Translations under genes and position numbers: made by a program | Shown here: positions 1 through 5,885 of the stretch, piece after piece | Position numbering within the stretch: the stretch's first letter is position 1 | Layout: each line of letters starts with the position of its first letter | NCBI GenBank assembly: GCA_030608925.1 | Contig: JAUWDF010000052.1 | Location: 1-5,885, forward strand | Direction of reading: 5' to 3' | Source: Candidatus Bathyarchaeota archaeon | GTDB taxonomy: Archaea; Thermoproteota; Bathyarchaeia; Bathyarchaeales; SOJC01 | Length of the DNA stretch: 5,885 bases | Notes under the pieces: generated by a model | What the model was told of the DNA's origin: nothing | What the model saw: only the letters and a program-made list of their open reading frames with translations | Database searches by the model: none

Positions 1-316
1 GATATTAACTACTTAAGTTCTGGTTTTCCAGCTATAAGTACTCAAAATTACACGCGCACGCATGACAAGAAATTGCGCGCGCCTTTTTCTTAACGGTCAT
101 ACAAGTGAATATATTCCTATAATCGGGATAACTCTCAAAGCGTGCGCGCTTTCCAGCCTTCCTCCATTACCTCTTTGCCTCTGTGGATCTCTCCGGAATA
201 TCGATAAATACGTGATCGTCAGTCATCAAATCAACTAAATCATTTAGATCTTGCGTGTTAATCATTTCATTAAATTTCAAAGCAATGTACATCATCCTTG
301 AAGAATCCATATCCAT
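1..316 (-). pseudogene. Decayed SnoaL/NTF2-like protein gene, several frameshifts, runs off left edge
   Basis: No intact gene is present here, but the minus strand spells a SnoaL-like (NTF2 superfamily) protein across changing frames. ATG at 316 opens 49 codons (contains ALKFNEMINTQDLNDLVDLM and then TDDHVFIDIPERS) ending in TAA at 169-167. The family's next motif, G-K-E-V-M-E-E-G-W-K, continues from 179 to 150 in the +1 frame. F-E-S-Y-P-D-Y-R-N-I-F-T follows from 139 in the original frame, F-L-V-M-R from about 72 and S-T-Y-S-W-K near 42-25 in a third frame, and K-P-E-L-K at 26-12 in another. Intact family members are about 120-140 residues and read these motifs in this order, which is family knowledge. 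The function of this member is unknown; relatives are cyclases or unassigned small proteins. It begins 20 bases after the N-subunit stop, with no clear ribosome binding site. A dead gene is likelier than sequencing errors, but errors are not excluded. Confidence 0.62.
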
Positions 317-336
317 CACTACAGCTGATTAACCAT

Positions 337-1800
337 TCAAAGAATTATTTTGCTGAAGGTTGACGCTGCTATTTGTGAGAGATTGTGAAAGGGTGAAGGA
401 TATATTCCTATTATGATTGAAATAATCATCGGGATTGATGTTGCAATTAGCATGGTACGAGGTGCTTCTGACACGTTCTTTGTGATTGCTGTAGTTGGTT
501 TTATGGCGACTGCCTGGATTATCCGCAGGCAATAACCAGCGGACAGTATCATATTTATCGTCATGATAAAGGAGAATATCCCCTTTCCAGCCATTATTCC
601 TGCATTAATTATCATTAGTTCACTCCAGAAAATGTTCAATGGTGGAATGCTAGCTAGTGACAGCAACCCAATTAGCAAAATTGCGCTAGTAAAGGGCATG
701 GAGTGCCTTATGCCTGAAAGAGCTTTGAGGCTTCTAGTTTTAGTTCTATGTATGATAGAGCCTACGCAGAGAAAGAGGAGAGCCTTAACTATCCCATGGT
801 TAAGCGTATGAAAAAGACTGCCTGCTATCCCGTTTTCTGTCCCAATAGCCAATCCAAATAGTATGTAGCCTGAGTTAGCGATGGTGCTGTACGCTAAGAG
901 ACGTTTTATGTCATCTTGGAGTAGGGCGGATAGATTCCCTATAAACATAGTTAAAATTGAGAAGACTAACAGTATGGTGCCCCATATCGCGTATGATGAA
1001 GGAAAAATCAAGAAAAGAGTTTTTAGAAGTCCTATTATTCCCGCTACTACGACAACTCCTGAGAGGATGGCACTTACTGAGCTGGGTGCAGCAGCGTGAG
1101 CGTCTGGAAGCCAAGTGTGAAAAGGGAACATTGCAGCTTGAAGACCAAATCCCACTAACAACATAACTATAGTGATGCTAAAGAAGGGATTAGCGTTCAA
1201 GCCACCTATCGAGCTTAAGTTTGCGAGGTTAAGTGTTCCAGTCATCCCATAAATCAGTGATAAAGCGAAAAGAATAGTAATTGTACCCGCTCCGCTCATT
1301 ATCAAATATTTATAGCTGGCTTCTATCGATTCAGCTGATTGCTTTCTAAAGGCAACTAATGAGTATGAGCTTAAGCACATTATTTCCCAGAAGAGGAAGA
1401 GAGTAATGAGATCTCCTGACAATGTTAATCCAACTAAACCTGTGATTAAAGCTGTTAAAATAGTGTAAAACCCAGTTGAGTTCGAGCTCTGTTCACTATA
1501 AGAAAAAACAGTAGATGTTACACCTATGATTAGAAATAACAGGATTAGAAACATGCTAGCGTTTGAAACTTCGAAATAAGCAGACTCTAGAGAAGGAAAG
1601 CAAGATACTACGATAGACGTTCTCACATAGGATAAGAAACTTGAGTAATAAAATATGACAATCAAGATTGCTGAAAGTAAGCCTAATGCTGTATAAGTTG
1701 AAGTTATCTCCTTCTCTTTACCATATCTCTTACCAAGTAAACCCATGAGTGGAATTGTGATGAGGATTACAATGAGAAGATCTAGTAGGAGAGTGAACAT
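337..1800 (-). CDS. Third antiporter-like membrane subunit (NuoN position, MrpD/HyfB-type sequence)
   Basis: This is a 487-residue polytopic protein of the proton-conducting antiporter family (about 14 membrane helices), the third ion-channel block of the complex. It keeps the TM5 glutamate (FWE, E139), the FPFHTWLPDAH signature (225-235), a DIKRLLAYST stretch (297-306), the TM11 His/Lys (H331, H335, K339) and a TM12 glutamate (FWSE, E394). It sits last in the operon like NuoN. However, the LPDAHAAAPSSVSAILSG segment and the TM12 Glu resemble MrpD, HyfB and Mbh-type subunits rather than classical NuoN, which has a P-D-x-Y motif and a TM12 Lys. The TM7 lysine is Gln (Q221) and the TM8 lysine is Val (V252). 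The ATG at 1800 shares one base with the TAA of the K gene (TAATG), which fixes the start; AGAGG lies about 10 bases upstream. The family is certain; the choice between N and MrpD types is inference. Confidence 0.92.
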   Translation of the reverse strand: MFTLLLDLLIVILITIPLMGLLGKRYGKEKEITSTYTALGLLSAILIVIFYYSSFLSYVRTSIVVSCFPSLESAYFEVSNASMFLILLFLIIGVTSTVFSYSEQSSNSTGFYTILTALITGLVGLTLSGDLITLFLFWEIMCLSSYSLVAFRKQSAESIEASYKYLIMSGAGTITILFALSLIYGMTGTLNLANLSSIGGLNANPFFSITIVMLLVGFGLQAAMFPFHTWLPDAHAAAPSSVSAILSGVVVVAGIIGLLKTLFLIFPSSYAIWGTILLVFSILTMFIGNLSALLQDDIKRLLAYSTIANSGYILFGLAIGTENGIAGSLFHTLNHGIVKALLFLCVGSIIHRTKTRSLKALSGIRHSMPFTSAILLIGLLSLASIPPLNIFWSELMIINAGIMAGKGIFSFIMTINMILSAGYCLRIIQAVAIKPTTAITKNVSEAPRTMLIATSIPMIISIIIGIYPSPFHNLSQIAASTFSKIIL

Positions 1801-2117
1801 TAATGTCTAAGCCTCTTTAATTTACGTACATTCAAAGTTTCATAATGTCGATAAGCATACAGCGTAATCACTAGACCAAGAGCTATTGTTGTACCTCCAA
1901 CTCCTAAAATTATTATAGAAAACAAGTGAGCTAGAGGATGGGGGATCCCTTCAACTCCATATGCAGAGAAAACGATGAAATTTAAGTTTACTGCGTTAAG
2001 CATTATTTCTAAACCCATCAACAGTCTAATCATGTTCCTTTTAGAAATTAAGCAGTAAATACCAATGAAGAACAATATGACTGAGCAGGTCACATAATAT
2101 GTTATTGGGACCACCAT
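1800..2117 (-). CDS. nuoK: NuoK-like membrane subunit
   Basis: A 105-residue protein with three membrane helices (about 8-24, 30-52 and 63-88), the usual NuoK size. The SKRNMIRLLMGLEIMLNAVN block (25-44) is a near-perfect NuoK signature and contains the TM2 glutamate (E37) needed for ion movement in E. coli NuoK (E36). The second conserved glutamate, E72 of the E. coli protein, falls on T77 when aligned without gaps from the shared L-N-[IV] motif near the C-terminus (95-97). The surrounding ILGVGGTTIALGL replaces the usual A-A-A-E run, as in MrpC-type homologues. With J it should form the linker between the H-type subunit and the antiporter-like blocks. The start overlaps the preceding stop by one base (TAATG) behind AGGAAGGA, and the stop overlaps the next start the same way. 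Confidence 0.93.
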   Translation of the reverse strand: MVVPITYYVTCSVILFFIGIYCLISKRNMIRLLMGLEIMLNAVNLNFIVFSAYGVEGIPHPLAHLFSIIILGVGGTTIALGLVITLYAYRHYETLNVRKLKRLRH

Positions 2118-2392
2118 TAATCCTTCCTAGAACTATCTGTTAACAGCATTGATGTGCAACATACAGCTGCTACAAAGAGAAGTAAGCCCAAAACGATTAC
2201 ATCATAAGATCGAACTACCCACATAACTTCGCTAAGTCGCTCATACTCACTATAATCAGTGTTGACATATTCCTCAACTGAGTAAAGTGAATTTTGGAAA
2301 AGAATGTAATCTTGTTGGTAAATAGGTAGAATAAGAAAAGCAAGTAGAGGTAATGCTAGAATGAGACTGGTTTTGATTAAAAGTTTCTTCAT
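2117..2392 (-). CDS. nuoJ: NuoJ-like subunit, C-terminal part (J2), with Mrp/Mbh-like RxxD motif
   Basis: A 91-residue protein with two membrane helices, about 7-24 and 62-84, separated by an acidic loop. Its position directly after the NuoJ N-terminal gene and before NuoK marks it as the second half of a split NuoJ, as FpoJ is split in Methanosarcina. The second helix opens with W-V-V-R-S-Y-D-V-I-V-L-G (R61, D64). This resembles the R-x-x-D motif of MbhE and MrpA/B-type small subunits more than the F-E-x-A stretch of NuoJ, so the gene may belong to that branch. An open frame extends upstream to 2539, but that stretch is the antisense-like shadow of the J1 gene in another frame and reads as cysteine-rich, non-membrane sequence. 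The ATG at 2392 overlaps the J1 stop (ATGA) and has a strong GGAGAGAGGAG ribosome binding site 4 bases away, so it is preferred. Confidence 0.82.
   Translation of the reverse strand: MKKLLIKTSLILALPLLAFLILPIYQQDYILFQNSLYSVEEYVNTDYSEYERLSEVMWVVRSYDVIVLGLLLFVAAVCCTSMLLTDSSRKD
2121..2128 (-). promoter_or_regulatory. Shine-Dalgarno sequence of the NuoK-like gene
   Basis: AGGAAGGA on the minus strand sits 3 bases before the ATG at 2117 (7 bases from its first AGGA), inside the last codons of J2. Together with the TAATG overlap it supports stop-and-restart coupling of J2 and K. Confidence 0.65.
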
Positions 2393-2622
2393 GTTTCTCC
2401 TCTCTCCGTGAGCATCACTACAGCTACAAACAACACCATTGTTGCTCCAACGAAAACGAGCATCTGAAAAGCCATGACAAACTGGGCATTTAATAGACCA
2501 AATAATAATCCCATACATATTCCCATTATAGAAAGACACCCAACTGAGTGTAGAAGATTCTTCAATTCAACAGTTAGAACTGCTGTCGACATAATTACAA
2601 TCATCAATATCATTTCAATCAT
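2389..2622 (-). CDS. nuoJ: NuoJ-like subunit, N-terminal part (J1)
   Basis: A 77-residue protein of three membrane helices matching the first three helices of NuoJ. The diagnostic stretch is N-A-Q-F-V-M-A-F-Q-M-L-V-F-V-G-A-T-M-V-L-F (45-65). It is the TM3 region of NuoJ, whose glycine (here G59) belongs to the pi-bulge helix tied to coupling in complex I. The conserved tyrosine two residues before that glycine is phenylalanine here (F57). Two starts are possible: ATG at 2622, preceded at 5 bases by GAGGTG, or GTG at 2628, which overlaps that ribosome binding site; the ATG fits better. It is separated by 13 bases from the M stop and overlaps J2 by ATGA. The last codons (E-R-G-E) also form the ribosome binding site of J2, so the two halves are probably made together. 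Family NuoJ is well supported. Confidence 0.87.
   Translation of the reverse strand: MIEMILMIVIMSTAVLTVELKNLLHSVGCLSIMGICMGLLFGLLNAQFVMAFQMLVFVGATMVLFVAVVMLTERGET
2397..2407 (-). promoter_or_regulatory. Shine-Dalgarno sequence of J2, inside J1
   Basis: The minus strand reads GGAGAGAGGAG, then AAAC, then the ATG at 2392. The site lies in the codons for E-R-G-E at the end of J1. It decides the J2 start in favour of 2392 over the longer open frame, and with the ATGA overlap argues that the J split is translated deliberately rather than produced by a sequencing error. Confidence 0.8.
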
Positions 2623-2627
2623 TTTCA

Positions 2628-2633
2628 CACCTC
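2628..2633 (-). promoter_or_regulatory. Shine-Dalgarno sequence of J1
   Basis: GAGGTG on the minus strand lies 5 bases before the ATG at 2622, in the short gap after the M stop. It overlaps the alternative GTG start at 2628, which then has no good upstream site of its own; this favours 2622. Confidence 0.6.
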
Positions 2634-2635
2634 AA

Positions 2636-4120
2636 TTAATGAAAGAAAGTTGCTAGGTAGTCAGCAGCTGGTTTTAAGAATTCTAAGGCCAGTCCAGGCC
2701 ATAATCCAAGGATTATAGATGCAGTGGCTAGAACCACTATGGGAGCTAGTATCCACATGGGAGACTCCTTAACATTTTCTAGTTTCTTTGGCACTGGGCC
2801 AAATAGGATTTGCCATCCGAATTGAAGCAGGTATCCTGCTGTTATAATGGTGCTCGCAACTCCTATGAATGTAAAGATACTTTTTCCTGAGGCTAGCCCT
2901 CCAGCAAAGATCATCCATTCACTCCAAAAACCGTTGAACGGGGGCGTCCCAGCTAAACTAAATATTCCGATTAAGCAAGAAAATCCAGTTATTGGCATCT
3001 TGCTAATTAGGCCACCCAGCTGTTTCATATTTCTCGTTTCAGTCTGATGTATAATCGACCCTACACACAGAAAAAGGAGCGCTTTACAAATTGCATGATT
3101 CACTATGTGAAACAAGCTTCCCATTACACCCAGAGATGATACTGTGGAGAAACCAAAAAGAATGTAGCCCATCTGACTTATACTTGAGTAAGCCAGTAAC
3201 CGCTTGATATCTGTCTGTGCTAACGCCATCATGCCCCCATATATCATAGTAATTATAGCGAGAGAGAGCAAAATGTTTGAAGCACTGACCATGCTTCCTC
3301 CGAAAATCGGTAGCAGTATTCTTGCTATGCCATAAGCTCCACAGTTTAACATTGCTCCTGAAAGCATAGCGCTAATGGGTGCGGGAGCTTCAGAGTGGGT
3401 GTCTGGAAGCCAAGTGTGAAGAGGAAACGCAGCCATCTTTACGAAGAATCCGAGAGTGAAAAGGGTGAATATTATGGGGATTGACGATATTGGTACATAG
3501 ATCAGTCTAAAAGGCAGTTCAAGTAGACTGAAGCTTCCCGTGAAAGAATAGAGTGAAAGAATTCCGAGAAGTAGAAAGAGAGCTCCCATGTGGGTAAATA
3601 TGAAATATTTGAAAGCGATATTTTGTCTATTTCTTGAAGTGCCCCAACGCGCAAGTAAAAAGTATGATGGGATTAACATGAGTTCCCAGAAGAGGTAGAA
3701 TTGAATTAGATTTATTGAGAAGATTACTCCTATCATTCCAGTCATGAAAAGCAGCAAGTTAGCGTAATACTCTGATTTATTCTCCACATTTTTCATGTAT
3801 CTAATCGAGTAAAAACAAGATAGAGCGCCCACAATTGCGATAATTGCACCTATAGGGAGACTTACATTATCGATGAGAAAACCAAAGTCTATATTTAATG
3901 ACTGTATCCATGGGTAAGTAGTTCTAATTGAGTTCCGCCCATATACACGAGCATCAAATAATGGACCAATCAAGCTCAGTAGTAACAAAACAGATATAGT
4001 CGATACTGCAGTTGCTAGCAAATCTACGAATCTTTCAAAATATCTGTGAGCGACATAGATAATTAGTCCAGTAACTCCAGGGAGCATAACTGCTATCAGA
4101 GGCGTGTGATAAAACATCAT
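2636..4120 (-). CDS. nuoM: NuoM-like antiporter-like membrane subunit
   Basis: A 494-residue polytopic protein, the normal NuoM length, forming the second ion-channel block of the membrane arm. Key ion-path residues are visible: TM5 Glu (LFWE, E146), TM7 Lys (FFVKM, K228) followed by FPLHTWLPDTH, the DIKRLLAYSSISQMGY segment (304-319), TM11 His/Lys in FHIVNHAICK (H338, H342, K346), and TM12 Glu (GFWSE, E401). The only expected charge missing is the TM8 lysine, which is Asn (GAMLN, N259); HyfF/Mbh-type relatives are also recalled with Asn there, so this may be a subfamily trait. Of the three antiporter-like subunits in the window this is the one most likely to have a complete channel. Its start ATG at 4120 overlaps the L stop (ATGA); a second ATG follows at 4117. 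GGAGG lies 12 bases upstream and GGGG closer, so either ATG could serve. Confidence 0.95.
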   Translation of the reverse strand: MMFYHTPLIAVMLPGVTGLIIYVAHRYFERFVDLLATAVSTISVLLLLSLIGPLFDARVYGRNSIRTTYPWIQSLNIDFGFLIDNVSLPIGAIIAIVGALSCFYSIRYMKNVENKSEYYANLLLFMTGMIGVIFSINLIQFYLFWELMLIPSYFLLARWGTSRNRQNIAFKYFIFTHMGALFLLLGILSLYSFTGSFSLLELPFRLIYVPISSIPIIFTLFTLGFFVKMAAFPLHTWLPDTHSEAPAPISAMLSGAMLNCGAYGIARILLPIFGGSMVSASNILLSLAIITMIYGGMMALAQTDIKRLLAYSSISQMGYILFGFSTVSSLGVMGSLFHIVNHAICKALLFLCVGSIIHQTETRNMKQLGGLISKMPITGFSCLIGIFSLAGTPPFNGFWSEWMIFAGGLASGKSIFTFIGVASTIITAGYLLQFGWQILFGPVPKKLENVKESPMWILAPIVVLATASIILGLWPGLALEFLKPAADYLATFFH

Positions 4121-5885
4121 ATCCCCACAGAACCTCCAAGAACTAACGACAGTATCATCATGATGCAGAATCCAACGAGTACAAGTAACATGTTGTAAGA
4201 TAAGACACCTGTTTGAAGCCCTCTCAATTTCTCAGCTACGAACTTAGTAGTTTCAGCAACTTTTGAATTTAACGCTTCAAAGACCTCCAATTCAATTATG
4301 CTCGCACGCTCAGAGAAAGAGACCATTAGCTTTGTGACACTATCAAAAAATTGACTTAGTCCCCTAATTCTCGGTCTCTTAACCCCTTCAATTTCCACAG
4401 TCCTATAAAGTCTAATAGAGAGCCCAACGGTATAGTCAGCGATTTTCCGATATAGCAGGCTTATGTAAAATCGATTCAGGACAAGACTATGGAGTTTAGC
4501 GAGGATTACATGCTTTTCTAGAATCTGCTCAGCATCAATCTTGTGTTTATAGTATATCATACGCGAAATATTTCCAAAAACAAGTAATGCAATTATTGTT
4601 AGCACTGTGCTTATGGATGGAATTATGTAAACTACAAAATCGATTGCGTTCTGGAAAACAAGACCACTCACAATTGGCAAAAAGAAGTTACTTAAAAGAG
4701 GCACAAGGAGGGGAACAGATAAATCTAGGATAAAAGTAAGGGCAATTAATCCGCCCAGGGAATAAATCATCGATCTGGGGAGTTCTCTCACTTTTCTTCC
4801 GAATGACTGCTTCCCAAATATTTGACCCATAAGTCGGATGGCATAGAACGCAGAGACACCACCTGTTAGTATCAAAACTATGAAAATTCCAAGGCTAGAA
4901 TGGATTATCAATGGATTATTATGGTACAACGCATTGTTTGGCAGTTCTAGCGCTAGAGATTGAACCCAGTTACATAACCAGAATCCACTGAATATTGGAA
5001 CATTAGAAATTGCAAAGACTGCAACTTCCATTCCTTGATGCGCAAGTCTGCTTTTTAAGCCAGCCATGTTGAAAAGATCCTCGGAAGAAAGACGGTAAGA
5101 TATGAAAACAGTAGTTAAAATGAGTAAAGCTGAAACAAACGCGTCAACAGTTAATATTGTCACGCCAGCCATGTATCCTGACCACCAGTTAACAACCAGA
5201 CCTGAAAGCCCAAAAGCCACTAGCATAAGGCCAATTATACTGGAAATAGAGTAAGCCATAACACGTTGAGGATGTCTCTGAGTTGCCGCAGCCAGAGCGG
5301 TCAATAAACCCGTAACAGCTCCTATCCAAGCTGTTAGGAGAAAGAAGTAGAGAAGCTCACTGAGTCCAGCGGAATAGGCTTGTTGAAATAATGGCAGCAC
5401 TCTGGCTAAGAGGTAGGGTCCAGCTAAACACTCTGTTAGAGCATTTGAAGATGAAGGCGTTCCCACTAACATATCCGGCAACCACTCGTGCAAAGGAAAC
5501 TGAGCTGCCTTACCAACTATACCTCCAAGAAACATCAGAGAACTAAACAACAACAACCCAGAAGTGGAAAGCTGGATCAGCCAACCCATATCTTGCGAGA
5601 GTTCAATGAAGTTGAAGGTGCCTGAATAGACATAAACAACTATTATAAAAAATAGTAACCCTACATCTCCTACTCGAAGAATCATATTTACTCTCAACCC
5701 AAAACAGGCTTTCTCCCTCTCAGCATGGTTGAAACTGGCAAGAAATGTAACACACAAACCAACAATCTCCCAACCTACAAACATAAACAGAAAATTGTCA
5801 GCCAACACAATCAACAAGTACCCAGAGGTGAATAGTTGAATTAGAAACCAGAACCGAGTAAGACTAGCATCATCTCTCATATACC
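4117..5885 (-). CDS. nuoL: NuoL-like antiporter-like membrane subunit, 5' end beyond the window
   Basis: A partial gene of about 588 residues; numbering here starts at Met 5880-5878. That Met is internal: it belongs to the conserved Y-M motif of NuoL, in frame to the window edge, so roughly the first 100 residues are outside. The antiporter domain has VGWE (E38), VGKAAQFPLHEWLPD (122-136, K124) and IFSGFW (296-301). A long C-terminal part follows (about 430-587), with a charged amphipathic stretch and a final membrane helix after LQTGVLSYN. This layout matches the lateral helix and last TM helix of NuoL/FpoL. Several canonical residues are absent: the PTPVSALIHAAT region is two residues shorter and reads P-S-S-S-N-A-L-T-E-C; the loop Lys is Q205; HAFFKA reads DAFVSA (D246, S250); and the TM12 Lys is replaced in GFWLCN. 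NuoL family membership is firm, full pumping function less so. Confidence 0.93.
   Translation of the reverse strand, partial: YMRDDASLTRFWFLIQLFTSGYLLIVLADNFLFMFVGWEIVGLCVTFLASFNHAEREKACFGLRVNMILRVGDVGLLFFIIVVYVYSGTFNFIELSQDMGWLIQLSTSGLLLFSSLMFLGGIVGKAAQFPLHEWLPDMLVGTPSSSNALTECLAGPYLLARVLPLFQQAYSAGLSELLYFFLLTAWIGAVTGLLTALAAATQRHPQRVMAYSISSIIGLMLVAFGLSGLVVNWWSGYMAGVTILTVDAFVSALLILTTVFISYRLSSEDLFNMAGLKSRLAHQGMEVAVFAISNVPIFSGFWLCNWVQSLALELPNNALYHNNPLIIHSSLGIFIVLILTGGVSAFYAIRLMGQIFGKQSFGRKVRELPRSMIYSLGGLIALTFILDLSVPLLVPLLSNFFLPIVSGLVFQNAIDFVVYIIPSISTVLTIIALLVFGNISRMIYYKHKIDAEQILEKHVILAKLHSLVLNRFYISLLYRKIADYTVGLSIRLYRTVEIEGVKRPRIRGLSQFFDSVTKLMVSFSERASIIELEVFEALNSKVAETTKFVAEKLRGLQTGVLSYNMLLVLVGFCIMMILSLVLGGSVGI

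Noticed and set aside
53..88. Hairpin CGCGCA/TGCGCG with a 15-base loop followed by TTTTT on the plus strand, as a terminator
   Set aside because: No plus-strand gene ends before it, the stem is only 6 bp, and archaeal terminators do not normally use such hairpins. The CG runs more likely pair by chance.
167..316. A genuine 49-residue small protein gene
   Set aside because: Its sequence is the N-terminal third of a SnoaL-like domain and the next motifs continue downstream in other frames, so a broken gene explains it better than a separate small protein.
329..532. Minus-strand open frame of 67 codons overlapping the end of the N-position gene
   Set aside because: It reads as hydrophilic, Asn-rich sequence in another frame of a conserved gene, with no domain or start signal.
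563..1166. Open frames on the plus strand opposite the N-position gene
   Set aside because: They lie antisense to a well-conserved membrane protein, have no recognisable domain or ribosome binding site, and are explained as shadows. The same applies to plus-strand frames at 2474-2656 and 2847-3047.
2393..2539. Upstream in-frame extension of J2 with six cysteines, CPVC-like motif
   Set aside because: It overlaps J1 in another frame for its whole length. J1 is a clear NuoJ half, and a strong ribosome binding site sits before the inner ATG at 2392.
5878..5880. ATG at 5880 as the true start of the NuoL-like gene
   Set aside because: The codon before it is Tyr and the frame stays open to the edge. 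The Y-M pair matches an internal NuoL motif that normally follows about 100 N-terminal residues.

Overview
The window carries one leftward (minus-strand) operon that encodes most of the membrane arm of a complex I-like, energy-converting oxidoreductase. Transcription runs from the right edge to about position 337. The order is NuoL-like (cut by the right edge), NuoM-like, NuoJ N-terminal part, NuoJ C-terminal part, NuoK-like, and a third antiporter-like subunit of NuoN/MrpD/HyfB type. No hydrophilic subunit (A, B, C, D, H or I type) lies in the window, so the electron donor cannot be read from it: NADH, F420H2, ferredoxin and H2 all remain possible. Beyond the operon, positions 1-316 hold the wreck of a SnoaL/NTF2-like gene on the same strand.

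The likely host is an archaeon. NuoJ is split into two small genes, as in the Methanosarcina fpo (F420H2 dehydrogenase) operon. The DNA is AT-rich, AGA/AGG and ATA codons are frequent, and the genes carry purine-rich Shine-Dalgarno sequences. This is an inference from style; no taxonomic marker is present.

The genes are tightly packed: L/M and J1/J2 overlap by ATGA, J2/K and K/N share one base as TAATG, and only M and J1 are separated, by 13 bases. The products should be translationally coupled and assembled in fixed stoichiometry. L, M and N would be the three ion-channel blocks, and J plus K the linker next to the missing H subunit.

The most interesting feature is that the charged residues forming the ion path in complex I are unevenly kept. 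M has nearly the full set. The N-position subunit has Gln and Val where the two central lysines should be. The L subunit keeps the Glu and Lys of its first half-channel but has lost the His/Lys residues of the central axis and second half-channel. K lacks its second membrane glutamate. J2 carries an Arg-x-x-Asp motif of the kind seen in Mrp/Mbh-type small subunits. The result looks like a Fpo/Nuo and Mrp/Mbh mosaic whose pumping stoichiometry may be reduced.
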